Shown here: one piece after another, positions 52,511-63,300 of the stretch
Layout of the letters: each line of letters begins with the position of its first letter
Position numbering within the stretch: position 1 is the stretch's first letter
Assembly: GCA_036785325.1 (NCBI GenBank)
Contig: JAXIVH010000325.1
Coordinates: forward strand, 12,501 to 76,500
Reading direction: 5' to 3'
DNA length: 64,000 bases
DNA from: Urophycis tenuis
Taxonomy: Eukaryota; Chordata; Actinopteri; Gadiformes; Phycidae
The notes under the pieces: generated by a model
Databases searched by the model: none
What the model was told of the DNA's origin: nothing
The model's input: only the letters and a program-made list of their open reading frames with translations
Position numbers and translations under genes: made by a program

Positions 52511-54712
52511 ATGTCCGAGTGGACATTGGTTAGATACGGCAGGCGCCGTTATCGCCGACGCTCGCCATCCTGGGACGGACACGTTTATGCGCCTACGGAT
52601 AGGCCGCGCACGTGGTCCGATGATCGACGGGCTCCATCACCCCGGTGGCACGGACGTCCGCCTGGCAGGATGAGGGAGAGACCACGCTCGCCGCAGAGGT
52701 ACGTGCGGGTTTACTCCCCTCCGATGACGAGACGCCCTCGCTCGCCACCCAGGGCTCGGCGTCCATCACCGCCACCGGGCCCTCCCCGTCGTCCACCCAG
52801 GGGGCCTACCAATAGGCGCCCCGCCTCACCATCCAGAGAGAGACGTCGACACCCACACCAGAGGGACCAACGCCCCCTATCATACACCAGGGATACGCAC
52901 CCCCGATCACCTATGAGAGACGTGGGTCCTCGGGCCGGGTACCGGGGCTATGACCGCCGGGGGTTCCACGGTCGGATGGACCGTGCACCTCCCCTCCGTT
53001 ATTGGAGGGGTAACCCCCCTAACCTAAACTGGCCAGTGCCTCCGCCTGGGGCTTCTCGGCGGTCTGGCTTTGGGCCTGGTACCGGGACCTACGCTGACGT
53101 CGCCAGAGGACCGGATCGCGACCGCGATGGACATGAGGTGAGGCGTATCCCTGCCAATTTGGAATTGAAGCGTCTCATTAAAGAACTGTACGCTGTAATT
53201 AAGGTGACCCACCACCTTTCTAACGTGTCATCTGGGGCCCGTGGGGAAGGGCCCCGGACCATTCACAAAATGGTGGCCACGCTGGCCGCCATGATTAAAC
53301 CAGCGGTCCCTACTCAGACCACGCGCCTCCTGATAGAGGGGGCTGCGAGGGAGTGGGGACACACAATTTGCCTTATATTAAGGCAACACTATGAGGAATG
53401 CCTTGAGGACTTGTTTGGGAGACTCAGGGGTCTCCTCAATGAGACCTGGAGGGAGGCCTTCGGTGTGGCGACCCGCTGGGCCCGCAGGAACCTGCCCCGT
53501 CTCACTGGGGAGACGCTCGACGCCGCTGAGACCAGGCTCACGACGCTGTGGGAGCAGGAGAGGGACCCCACACCGATCCTGGTCCCTGACGTTCTGCCCC
53601 CGAGGTCCAGGGCTCCGTCGGCGTCGCTGTTGCCTTCCGGCCGCGCACTGTCTTCCCCCACCTCATCGCCGGCTCGTCATGCTGGCCCTCACCGCCCACC
53701 TCCGGCGACCGGGACCCGGGGCACGCCAGCGAGACCGGCCTCTGCGGGGTCCGGCACCGTGACGGGCTTGGAGGAGCTGTCGCCGGATTGGTTCGTCCCC
53801 CCGACGGCGGCCGTCCTCACCCCCTCGCGGCCAATGGCGTGTCCCCCCCTGGAACGGAGGGCCCCCAGGAGGGCCAGGAGGGCGTCCCCTGAGGTCTCGT
53901 CGGACGAGGATGACGGGGCTGACGGGGAGGACGGCCTTCTGGGACTCACACGAGGGAGAAGAGGTGAGTTGGTGGGAGGACCCACCCCCTGTTCTCCTTC
54001 TCCATCCCCGGGGCCCGACGCATCGGGGACCGGGGACCTCCTCGATCTGGAGGACCACGACGAGGGCCCTTCCACCTCACGGGCCGCCGCGGAGGTATTG
54101 CGGTCTGTCCGGGACCGAGGTGAGGAGCCGAGAGACGAGACCACCACCGAGAGAAGGGGAGGTCGCAGGGTCAGGGTGCACCCACATACGGCACGTAAGT
54201 TGTTGGACTGGAACCTCAACGTGGGCTCTAAGTGGCTCATTATGGGTGACTCTAACCTTGCTAGCCTCCCTGAACATGACATCCAGGACCTGCAGGTGGA
54301 CTGTTTCCCTGAATCCCATTTCAGGCACGCGCAGGCCCTGATGGAGAAGACCACCCCTATTGAGGGGCTGGTCGTAGAAAAAATAATCATGTCGTTTGGT
54401 ATCTATAGCAGGGCCAACAAGTCAAAAGAGACAACGATTAAGAATGCCCAGGCTGCGTTGAGAGCGGCCAGGAAGCGGTTCCCTGGAGCGGAGGTGTTGA
54501 TCCAGCAGGTCAACTTCTCCACGGCCCTCCCTACAGAGGAGCAGGAGAACCTCGCCGTCCTCAACCAGCAGTTGGAGAGGAACATGCCCCACATCCCCCT
54601 CCTGCCGCAAAGCCAGTTCTCCACTGAGGAGGACAACATCAGCTGGACAGCGGAGACTGGCGACGCTTTCTTCCATCACTGGAGGGGGGTGTTAAACGCC
54701 GGGTCCCCTTGA
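52511..54712 (+). CDS. Family B ORF1, unit 5
   Basis: 733 aa, identical to unit 2. Confidence 0.85.
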   Translation: MSEWTLVRYGRRRYRRRSPSWDGHVYAPTDRPRTWSDDRRAPSPRWHGRPPGRMRERPRSPQRYVRVYSPPMTRRPRSPPRARRPSPPPGPPRRPPRGPTNRRPASPSRERRRHPHQRDQRPLSYTRDTHPRSPMRDVGPRAGYRGYDRRGFHGRMDRAPPLRYWRGNPPNLNWPVPPPGASRRSGFGPGTGTYADVARGPDRDRDGHEVRRIPANLELKRLIKELYAVIKVTHHLSNVSSGARGEGPRTIHKMVATLAAMIKPAVPTQTTRLLIEGAAREWGHTICLILRQHYEECLEDLFGRLRGLLNETWREAFGVATRWARRNLPRLTGETLDAAETRLTTLWEQERDPTPILVPDVLPPRSRAPSASLLPSGRALSSPTSSPARHAGPHRPPPATGTRGTPARPASAGSGTVTGLEELSPDWFVPPTAAVLTPSRPMACPPLERRAPRRARRASPEVSSDEDDGADGEDGLLGLTRGRRGELVGGPTPCSPSPSPGPDASGTGDLLDLEDHDEGPSTSRAAAEVLRSVRDRGEEPRDETTTERRGGRRVRVHPHTARKLLDWNLNVGSKWLIMGDSNLASLPEHDIQDLQVDCFPESHFRHAQALMEKTTPIEGLVVEKIIMSFGIYSRANKSKETTIKNAQAALRAARKRFPGAEVLIQQVNFSTALPTEEQENLAVLNQQLERNMPHIPLLPQSQFSTEEDNISWTAETGDAFFHHWRGVLNAGSP

Positions 54713-56907
54713 GCCCGACACCGGCAGGGGTAAAGGACGTTCCCTCCTTAGGGGGTAAGACAATTGTCAATTTGACCAAGGACCTACGCTTAACAGCGCC
54801 ACAGACAACCCTCTTGAACAGAGGTTTGTCTTTTATCCCTACTCACTGTTTAGAACGGGAGCTTAAAAAACAATTGAAATGTGATGTTTATAATTACCAT
54901 AGGAGGCTCAAATTAATCAGCTTTTTCCAGGATAGTACTGGTACTGCACCGCCTTTCGGGGGCCCTTCCCTTTGGACGCCCCCATCGGGGGCCCTCCCGG
55001 AGGCGTTGCACAGACTCATAACATGTGACCTTTCAACACTCAAAAAACAGTATAGGACGCCCAGCGAGAAGCCCAACCTATCGCCTGGCGAACTAGAGGC
55101 CCTTACCCAACTAAAACAAAACAGGGAGATTGTTATTAAACCCGCTGACAAGGGATCTGCAGTGGTTGTCCTCAGCAGGGACCAATATGTCCTAGAGGCA
55201 GAGCGCCAGCTCAGGGATGAGGTCTACTATCGGAAATTAGACGGACCTATTTACCTTGACACCATTAAAGAGGTCATAAACATCATTGACTCCCTCTTTA
55301 GAGCTAAATTCATCAATTCTAAACAACGCCGTTATCTAATCGGGGGGGATGAGGAACCGAGGGCCAGACGCTTTTATATACTGCCAAAAATACATAAGGA
55401 CCCCGCCACCTGGACGGTCCCCTTTGAGGTCCCTCCGGGTAGGCCCATAGTTTCAGACTGTGGCAGTGAGACGTACCGGACAGCAGAATACATCGACCAC
55501 TTCCTTAACCCCCTCTCGACCAGACACCCCTCCTATATTAAGGATACCTACCACTTTGTGGGGATCGTCAAGGGCCTCAAGGTGCCACCGGGGGCCCTAC
55601 TGTTTTCCATGGATGTCAAGAGCCTCTACACCAACATCCCTATAGAGGCCGGCATCCAGTGTGTAAGACGATTCTTCAACAGGTATCCCGACCCGACCCG
55701 ACCCGACATGCAGCTCTTAAAGCTGCTAGACATTAACCTGACTAAAAACGATTTCATTTTCAATGGGGACTTTTATCTCCAAACTAAAGGCACGGCTATG
55801 GGCAAGAAATTCGCCCCGGCCTACGCCAATATTTATATGGCCAATTGGGAGGAGGAGGCCCTGGCCACTTGTCCCCTAAGGCCCCTACACTACTACAGAT
55901 ATTTGGATGACATATGGGGAATTTGGCCGGGCTCCAAAATTCAATTCACACAATTTGTACTGACACTTAACGCTTACGACCCTTCTATCCAATTGACCTA
56001 TGAACTCAACTCCCAGACCATAGACTTCCTTGACACCACGACTTACAAGGGACCGGACTTTCTGACCGATTTAAAATTAAACATCAAAGTCTTCTTTAAG
56101 AAGACTGACACCCACGCCCTCTTGCATAAAAGCAGCTTCCACCCGAAGCACACCTACAAGGGACTGGTGAAATCCCAGATCCTTAGATTCAGGAGGATTT
56201 GTACAAGGGACGGGGACTTTGGGCAGGCGGTCGCCATTCTCTTTAGGGCCTTGAGGGATAGGGGTTATTCCAGGTCCTTCCTCAGGCTCTGTCTGAAGAC
56301 TTTCTCGGACAGGACTGAGAGGGGCCTGGACAAGCCCATTCCCCTTATCAACACATATAGCTCAATGACGGTTACTCTGAACAGCAGCCTGAAGGCCAAC
56401 TTCGCGAGGTTCCTGGGGCAGCAGGAGCCCTTTACAGAATATAGGGTCATCTCGGCCTTCAGGCGTAGTAAAAACTTGAGGGACATGTTAGTACGGGCTA
56501 CCCTGTCCTCATCAGAGGACAGAGCAAGGACGACCATTATAGACACACATTTCATGAAATTGAGATTTATTTCTAATAAGCAAACGCATGCCTGGCACGA
56601 GGTCACACAGGCCTCGACCCCAAAAACATCCAACTGCATTTATCTGATTTTCTGCTCCCTTTGTCCAGCGCAGTTTGTTGGCGGCACCGGCGTCCAGGTA
56701 TCGTCCCACATCAAGCGCCTTAGATTAGAAGTGCACCTCAAGGGGGACCTTGACTCACCGGTGGTGCAGCATTTCCTTATGCATGGTCTGGGTGCCTTTA
56801 GGTATACTGTACTACAGAGCAATGTTACCTGGACCCCTGCACAGAGGAGGGACAGGGTGATGGTTTGGCTCCACCTGCTGGGGGCAAAATCCATCTACCC
56901 CTGGTGA
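54697..56907 (+). CDS. Family B ORF2, unit 5 (RT, inactive GIY-YIG)
   Basis: Identical to the other units; frameshift site 54691-54697. Confidence 0.9.
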   Translation, partial: RRVPLSPTPAGVKDVPSLGGKTIVNLTKDLRLTAPQTTLLNRGLSFIPTHCLERELKKQLKCDVYNYHRRLKLISFFQDSTGTAPPFGGPSLWTPPSGALPEALHRLITCDLSTLKKQYRTPSEKPNLSPGELEALTQLKQNREIVIKPADKGSAVVVLSRDQYVLEAERQLRDEVYYRKLDGPIYLDTIKEVINIIDSLFRAKFINSKQRRYLIGGDEEPRARRFYILPKIHKDPATWTVPFEVPPGRPIVSDCGSETYRTAEYIDHFLNPLSTRHPSYIKDTYHFVGIVKGLKVPPGALLFSMDVKSLYTNIPIEAGIQCVRRFFNRYPDPTRPDMQLLKLLDINLTKNDFIFNGDFYLQTKGTAMGKKFAPAYANIYMANWEEEALATCPLRPLHYYRYLDDIWGIWPGSKIQFTQFVLTLNAYDPSIQLTYELNSQTIDFLDTTTYKGPDFLTDLKLNIKVFFKKTDTHALLHKSSFHPKHTYKGLVKSQILRFRRICTRDGDFGQAVAILFRALRDRGYSRSFLRLCLKTFSDRTERGLDKPIPLINTYSSMTVTLNSSLKANFARFLGQQEPFTEYRVISAFRRSKNLRDMLVRATLSSSEDRARTTIIDTHFMKLRFISNKQTHAWHEVTQASTPKTSNCIYLIFCSLCPAQFVGGTGVQVSSHIKRLRLEVHLKGDLDSPVVQHFLMHGLGAFRYTVLQSNVTWTPAQRRDRVMVWLHLLGAKSIYPW

Positions 56908-58432
56908 GGACTCCTGAGCTGAACCCTCACCCTCACCCCAACCCTAACCTCAATACAATAATTAATTTAATTGTAATATAACATTGTTTCCTTAGGCCTA
57001 ACCTTAACCTCAGCCTAACATCATAATCCAATTTGACCTAACCCTAACCCAATTTATTCTAATCCTAACCCTAACCCTAACCATAACCCTATTTGTTCTA
57101 ATCCTAACCCTAACCCTAACCATAACCTAATTTAATCTTACCCTAACCCTAAACCCTAACCATAACCCAATTTGATCCAACCCTAACCCTAATCCTAACC
57201 ATAATCAACATTTATTTTCAAAAACCTCAACTTAACCTCAATATAACATTGTTCCTCAGACCTAACCAAAACCCTCACCCCAACCCTAACCTCAATACAA
57301 TAATTAATTTAATTGCAATATAACATTGTTTTTTTAGGCCTAACCTTAATCTCAGCCTAACATCATAATCCAATTTGACCTAACCTTAACCCAATTTATT
57401 CTAATCCTAACCCTAACCCTAACCATAACCCTATTTGTTCTAACCCTAACCCTAACCCTAACCATAACCTAATTTAATCTTACCCTAACCCTAAACCCTA
57501 ACCATAACCCTATTTGTTCTAACCCTAACCCTAACCCTAATCCTAAACATAACCTAATTTAATCTTACCCTAACCCTAAACCCTAATCATAACCCAATTT
57601 GATCCAACCCTAACCCTAATCCTAACCATAATCAACATTCATTTTCAAAAACCTCAATTTAACCTCAATATAACATTGTTCCTCAGACCTAACCATAACC
57701 TACCTCAACAGTGACCTCTGACCTCTATTGGAACTGCTTTGGATGACCCTGACCTGGACCCTAATCAACATCATAATTTACAATTCAAGTTTAGATCCAG
57801 GATATTTTGGGTGTAGGTGAGTATTGCAAGTATCAATAAAAATAAATATATATGGATGTAATGTTTGGAATTTGATTGCGTGGGGCTTGGACCATGATGT
57901 CATTTACTGACTGCTGGCCAATGACATCATGGTAACAGCGATCGCGACTTTTCTAATTGATTCATTTCTTTGTTTGTATTAAATGTTTAGTTTTTATAAA
58001 AACACTATAATCAGTTCTATATATAACAACTTTGTTTATTATTATCAACTCCACTAATGTTCATTGTTTTTCTTTTTAACTCGTTTGTAGAAGTGACGTT
58101 AGTCACATGATCGCCTTACATAAAAAAATATATTTAATTTTTTTTCTACATATATGTTCGCTGTTACCGTGTTCAGTTATTATTTATTTACTTATCTGTG
58201 TCTCTTATTACTTGTATTATATTTCAATAAAAGAAAGTTATATTAACTGTTGCACAGGGGGTGGGATTGTGGGCTGCCGCGATCTGGAACCAACCTGTTG
58301 GCTCCAATCAAATGGGAGGGCGTTCCCTGTTGGAGTCAATTGGGTTGGGGTCCTTGCGATCTCACAGTCTCAACCTTACCTGCCAAGAGAGAGTTCGCCA
58401 CAACATTTGTGCTTTTTATGTTTTTTATTTTT

Positions 58433-58483
58433 GTGCAAACCTGAAGAAGGCCAGAATACTGGCCGAAACGTCGTTTTTTGCAC
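58433..58483 (+). ncRNA. Hammerhead ribozyme, family B unit 6
   Basis: Core and stem I arms conserved; predicted cleavage after C58472. Confidence 0.8.
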
Positions 58484-58585
58484 TTGTTTTAAATAAATAG
58501 TTACTTTGTTAAACTTTTACTCTCGTTCCAATTTTTTATTTAATTTTTTTCGAGACACAGCGTTATCACACTCTCCACTAATACA

Positions 58586-60787
58586 ATGTCCGAGTGGACA
58601 TTGGTTAGATACGGCAGGCGCCGTTATCGCCGACGCTCGCCATCCTGGGACGGACACGTTTATGCGCCTACGGATAGGCCGCGCACGTGGTCCGATGATC
58701 GACGGGCTCCATCACCCCGGTGGCACGGACGTCCGCCTGGCAGGATGAGGGAGAGACCACGCTCGCCGCAGAGGTACGTGCGGGTTTACTCCCCTCCGAT
58801 GACGAGACGCCCTCGCTCGCCACCCAGGGCTCGGCGTCCATCACCGCCACCGGGCCCTCCCCGTCGTCCACCCAGGGGGCCTACCAATAGGCGCCCCGCC
58901 TCACCATCCAGAGAGAGACGTCGACACCCACACCAGAGGGACCAACGCCCCCTATCATACACCAGGGATACGCACCCCCGATCACCTATGAGAGACGTGG
59001 GTCCTCGGGCCGGGTACCGGGGCTATGACCGCCGGGGGTTCCACGGTCGGATGGACCGTGCACCTCCCCTCCGTTATTGGAGGGGTAACCCCCCTAACCT
59101 AAACTGGCCAGTGCCTCCGCCTGGGGCTTCTCGGCGGTCTGGCTTTGGGCCTGGTACCGGGACCTACGCTGACGTCGCCAGAGGACCGGATCGCGACCGC
59201 GATGGACATGAGGTGAGGCGTATCCCTGCCAATTTGGAATTGAAGCGTCTCATTAAAGAACTGTACGCTGTAATTAAGGTGACCCACCACCTTTCTAACG
59301 TGTCATCTGGGGCCCGTGGGGAAGGGCCCCGGACCATTCACAAAATGGTGGCCACGCTGGCCGCCATGATTAAACCAGCGGTCCCTACTCAGACCACGCG
59401 CCTCCTGATAGAGGGGGCTGCGAGGGAGTGGGGACACACAATTTGCCTTATATTAAGGCAACACTATGAGGAATGCCTTGAGGACTTGTTTGGGAGACTC
59501 AGGGGTCTCCTCAATGAGACCTGGAGGGAGGCCTTCGGTGTGGCGACCCGCTGGGCCCGCAGGAACCTGCCCCGTCTCACTGGGGAGACGCTCGACGCCG
59601 CTGAGACCAGGCTCACGACGCTGTGGGAGCAGGAGAGGGACCCCACACCGATCCTGGTCCCTGACGTTCTGCCCCCGAGGTCCAGGGCTCCGTCGGCGTC
59701 GCTGTTGCCTTCCGGCCGCGCACTGTCTTCCCCCACCTCATCGCCGGCTCGTCATGCTGGCCCTCACCGCCCACCTCCGGCGACCGGGACCCGGGGCACG
59801 CCAGCGAGACCGGCCTCTGCGGGGTCCGGCACCGTGACGGGCTTGGAGGAGCTGTCGCCGGATTGGTTCGTCCCCCCGACGGCGGCCGTCCTCACCCCCT
59901 CGCGGCCAATGGCGTGTCCCCCCCTGGAACGGAGGGCCCCCAGGAGGGCCAGGAGGGCGTCCCCTGAGGTCTCGTCGGACGAGGATGACGGGGCTGACGG
60001 GGAGGACGGCCTTCTGGGACTCACACGAGGGAGAAGAGGTGAGTTGGTGGGAGGACCCACCCCCTGTTCTCCTTCTCCATCCCCGGGGCCCGACGCATCG
60101 GGGACCGGGGACCTCCTCGATCTGGAGGACCACGACGAGGGCCCTTCCACCTCACGGGCCGCCGCGGAGGTATTGCGGTCTGTCCGGGACCGAGGTGAGG
60201 AGCCGAGAGACGAGACCACCACCGAGAGAAGGGGAGGTCGCAGGGTCAGGGTGCACCCACATACGGCACGTAAGTTGTTGGACTGGAACCTCAACGTGGG
60301 CTCTAAGTGGCTCATTATGGGTGACTCTAACCTTGCTAGCCTCCCTGAACATGACATCCAGGACCTGCAGGTGGACTGTTTCCCTGAATCCCATTTCAGG
60401 CACGCGCAGGCCCTGATGGAGAAGACCACCCCTATTGAGGGGCTGGTCGTAGAAAAAATAATCATGTCGTTTGGTATCTATAGCAGGGCCAACAAGTCAA
60501 AAGAGACAACGATTAAGAATGCCCAGGCTGCGTTGAGAGCGGCCAGGAAGCGGTTCCCTGGAGCGGAGGTGTTGATCCAGCAGGTCAACTTCTCCACGGC
60601 CCTCCCTACAGAGGAGCAGGAGAACCTCGCCGTCCTCAACCAGCAGTTGGAGAGGAACATGCCCCACATCCCCCTCCTGCCGCAAAGCCAGTTCTCCACT
60701 GAGGAGGACAACATCAGCTGGACAGCGGAGACTGGCGACGCTTTCTTCCATCACTGGAGGGGGGTGTTAAACGCCGGGTCCCCTTGA
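58586..60787 (+). CDS. Family B ORF1, unit 6
   Basis: 733 aa, identical to unit 2. Confidence 0.85.
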   Translation: MSEWTLVRYGRRRYRRRSPSWDGHVYAPTDRPRTWSDDRRAPSPRWHGRPPGRMRERPRSPQRYVRVYSPPMTRRPRSPPRARRPSPPPGPPRRPPRGPTNRRPASPSRERRRHPHQRDQRPLSYTRDTHPRSPMRDVGPRAGYRGYDRRGFHGRMDRAPPLRYWRGNPPNLNWPVPPPGASRRSGFGPGTGTYADVARGPDRDRDGHEVRRIPANLELKRLIKELYAVIKVTHHLSNVSSGARGEGPRTIHKMVATLAAMIKPAVPTQTTRLLIEGAAREWGHTICLILRQHYEECLEDLFGRLRGLLNETWREAFGVATRWARRNLPRLTGETLDAAETRLTTLWEQERDPTPILVPDVLPPRSRAPSASLLPSGRALSSPTSSPARHAGPHRPPPATGTRGTPARPASAGSGTVTGLEELSPDWFVPPTAAVLTPSRPMACPPLERRAPRRARRASPEVSSDEDDGADGEDGLLGLTRGRRGELVGGPTPCSPSPSPGPDASGTGDLLDLEDHDEGPSTSRAAAEVLRSVRDRGEEPRDETTTERRGGRRVRVHPHTARKLLDWNLNVGSKWLIMGDSNLASLPEHDIQDLQVDCFPESHFRHAQALMEKTTPIEGLVVEKIIMSFGIYSRANKSKETTIKNAQAALRAARKRFPGAEVLIQQVNFSTALPTEEQENLAVLNQQLERNMPHIPLLPQSQFSTEEDNISWTAETGDAFFHHWRGVLNAGSP

Positions 60788-62982
60788 GCCCGACACCGGC
60801 AGGGGTAAAGGACGTTCCCTCCTTAGGGGGTAAGACAATTGTCAATTTGACCAAGGACCTACGCTTAACAGCGCCACAGACAACCCTCTTGAACAGAGGT
60901 TTGTCTTTTATCCCTACTCACTGTTTAGAACGGGAGCTTAAAAAACAATTGAAATGTGATGTTTATAATTACCATAGGAGGCTCAAATTAATCAGCTTTT
61001 TCCAGGATAGTACTGGTACTGCACCGCCTTTCGGGGGCCCTTCCCTTTGGACGCCCCCATCGGGGGCCCTCCCGGAGGCGTTGCACAGACTCATAACATG
61101 TGACCTTTCAACACTCAAAAAACAGTATAGGACGCCCAGCGAGAAGCCCAACCTATCGCCTGGCGAACTAGAGGCCCTTACCCAACTAAAACAAAACAGG
61201 GAGATTGTTATTAAACCCGCTGACAAGGGATCTGCAGTGGTTGTCCTCAGCAGGGACCAATATGTCCTAGAGGCAGAGCGCCAGCTCAGGGATGAGGTCT
61301 ACTATCGGAAATTAGACGGACCTATTTACCTTGACACCATTAAAGAGGTCATAAACATCATTGACTCCCTCTTTAGAGCTAAATTCATCAATTCTAAACA
61401 ACGCCGTTATCTAATCGGGGGGGATGAGGAACCGAGGGCCAGACGCTTTTATATACTGCCAAAAATACATAAGGACCCCGCCACCTGGACGGTCCCCTTT
61501 GAGGTCCCTCCGGGTAGGCCCATAGTTTCAGACTGTGGCAGTGAGACGTACCGGACAGCAGAATACATCGACCACTTCCTTAACCCCCTCTCGACCAGAC
61601 ACCCCTCCTATATTAAGGATACCTACCACTTTGTGGGGATCGTCAAGGGCCTCAAGGTGCCACCGGGGGCCCTACTGTTTTCCATGGATGTCAAGAGCCT
61701 CTACACCAACATCCCTATAGAGGCCGGCATCCAGTGTGTAAGACGATTCTTCAACAGGTATCCCGACCCGACCCGACCCGACATGCAGCTCTTAAAGCTG
61801 CTAGACATTAACCTGACTAAAAACGATTTCATTTTCAATGGGGACTTTTATCTCCAAACTAAAGGCACGGCTATGGGCAAGAAATTCGCCCCGGCCTACG
61901 CCAATATTTATATGGCCAATTGGGAGGAGGAGGCCCTGGCCACTTGTCCCCTAAGGCCCCTACACTACTACAGATATTTGGATGACATATGGGGAATTTG
62001 GCCGGGCTCCAAAATTCAATTCACACAATTTGTACTGACACTTAACGCTTACGACCCTTCTATCCAATTGACCTATGAACTCAACTCCCAGACCATAGAC
62101 TTCCTTGACACCACGACTTACAAGGGACCGGACTTTCTGACCGATTTAAAATTAAACATCAAAGTCTTCTTTAAGAAGACTGACACCCACGCCCTCTTGC
62201 ATAAAAGCAGCTTCCACCCGAAGCACACCTACAAGGGACTGGTGAAATCCCAGATCCTTAGATTCAGGAGGATTTGTACAAGGGACGGGGACTTTGGGCA
62301 GGCGGTCGCCATTCTCTTTAGGGCCTTGAGGGATAGGGGTTATTCCAGGTCCTTCCTCAGGCTCTGTCTGAAGACTTTCTCGGACAGGACTGAGAGGGGC
62401 CTGGACAAGCCCATTCCCCTTATCAACACATATAGCTCAATGACGGTTACTCTGAACAGCAGCCTGAAGGCCAACTTCGCGAGGTTCCTGGGGCAGCAGG
62501 AGCCCTTTACAGAATATAGGGTCATCTCGGCCTTCAGGCGTAGTAAAAACTTGAGGGACATGTTAGTACGGGCTACCCTGTCCTCATCAGAGGACAGAGC
62601 AAGGACGACCATTATAGACACACATTTCATGAAATTGAGATTTATTTCTAATAAGCAAACGCATGCCTGGCACGAGGTCACACAGGCCTCGACCCCAAAA
62701 ACATCCAACTGCATTTATCTGATTTTCTGCTCCCTTTGTCCAGCGCAGTTTGTTGGCGGCACCGGCGTCCAGGTATCGTCCCACATCAAGCGCCTTAGAT
62801 TAGAAGTGCACCTCAAGGGGGACCTTGACTCACCGGTGGTGCAGCATTTCCTTATGCATGGTCTGGGTGCCTTTAGGTATACTGTACTACAGAGCAATGT
62901 TACCTGGACCCCTGCACAGAGGAGGGACAGGGTGATGGTTTGGCTCCACCTGCTGGGGGCAAAATCCATCTACCCCTGGTGA
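60772..62982 (+). CDS. Family B ORF2, unit 6 (RT, inactive GIY-YIG)
   Basis: Identical to the other units; frameshift site 60766-60772. Confidence 0.9.
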   Translation, partial: RRVPLSPTPAGVKDVPSLGGKTIVNLTKDLRLTAPQTTLLNRGLSFIPTHCLERELKKQLKCDVYNYHRRLKLISFFQDSTGTAPPFGGPSLWTPPSGALPEALHRLITCDLSTLKKQYRTPSEKPNLSPGELEALTQLKQNREIVIKPADKGSAVVVLSRDQYVLEAERQLRDEVYYRKLDGPIYLDTIKEVINIIDSLFRAKFINSKQRRYLIGGDEEPRARRFYILPKIHKDPATWTVPFEVPPGRPIVSDCGSETYRTAEYIDHFLNPLSTRHPSYIKDTYHFVGIVKGLKVPPGALLFSMDVKSLYTNIPIEAGIQCVRRFFNRYPDPTRPDMQLLKLLDINLTKNDFIFNGDFYLQTKGTAMGKKFAPAYANIYMANWEEEALATCPLRPLHYYRYLDDIWGIWPGSKIQFTQFVLTLNAYDPSIQLTYELNSQTIDFLDTTTYKGPDFLTDLKLNIKVFFKKTDTHALLHKSSFHPKHTYKGLVKSQILRFRRICTRDGDFGQAVAILFRALRDRGYSRSFLRLCLKTFSDRTERGLDKPIPLINTYSSMTVTLNSSLKANFARFLGQQEPFTEYRVISAFRRSKNLRDMLVRATLSSSEDRARTTIIDTHFMKLRFISNKQTHAWHEVTQASTPKTSNCIYLIFCSLCPAQFVGGTGVQVSSHIKRLRLEVHLKGDLDSPVVQHFLMHGLGAFRYTVLQSNVTWTPAQRRDRVMVWLHLLGAKSIYPW

Positions 62983-63300
62983 GGACTCCTGAGCTGAACC
63001 CTCACCCTCACCCCAACCCTAACCTCAATACAATAATTAATTTAATTGTAATATAACATTGTTTCCTTAGGCCTAACCTTAACCTCAGCCTAACATCATA
63101 ATCCAATTTGACCTAACCCTAACCCAATTTATTCTAATCCTAACCCTAACCCTAACCATAACCCTATTTGTTCTAATCCTAACCCTAACCCTAACCATAA
63201 CCTAATTTAATCTTACCCTAACCCTAAACCCTAACCATAACCCAATTTGATCCAACCCTAACCCTAATCCTAACCATAATCAACATTTATTTTCAAAAAC

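Larger units (their letters stand above)
51151..57225 (+). mobile_element. Family B PLE, unit 5
   Basis: Inverted-repeat promoter 51816-51858, TATA 51920-51927, slippery heptamer 54691-54697. Confidence 0.93.
57226..63300 (+). mobile_element. Family B PLE, unit 6
   Basis: Inverted-repeat promoter 57891-57933, TATA 57995-58002, slippery heptamer 60766-60772. Confidence 0.93.
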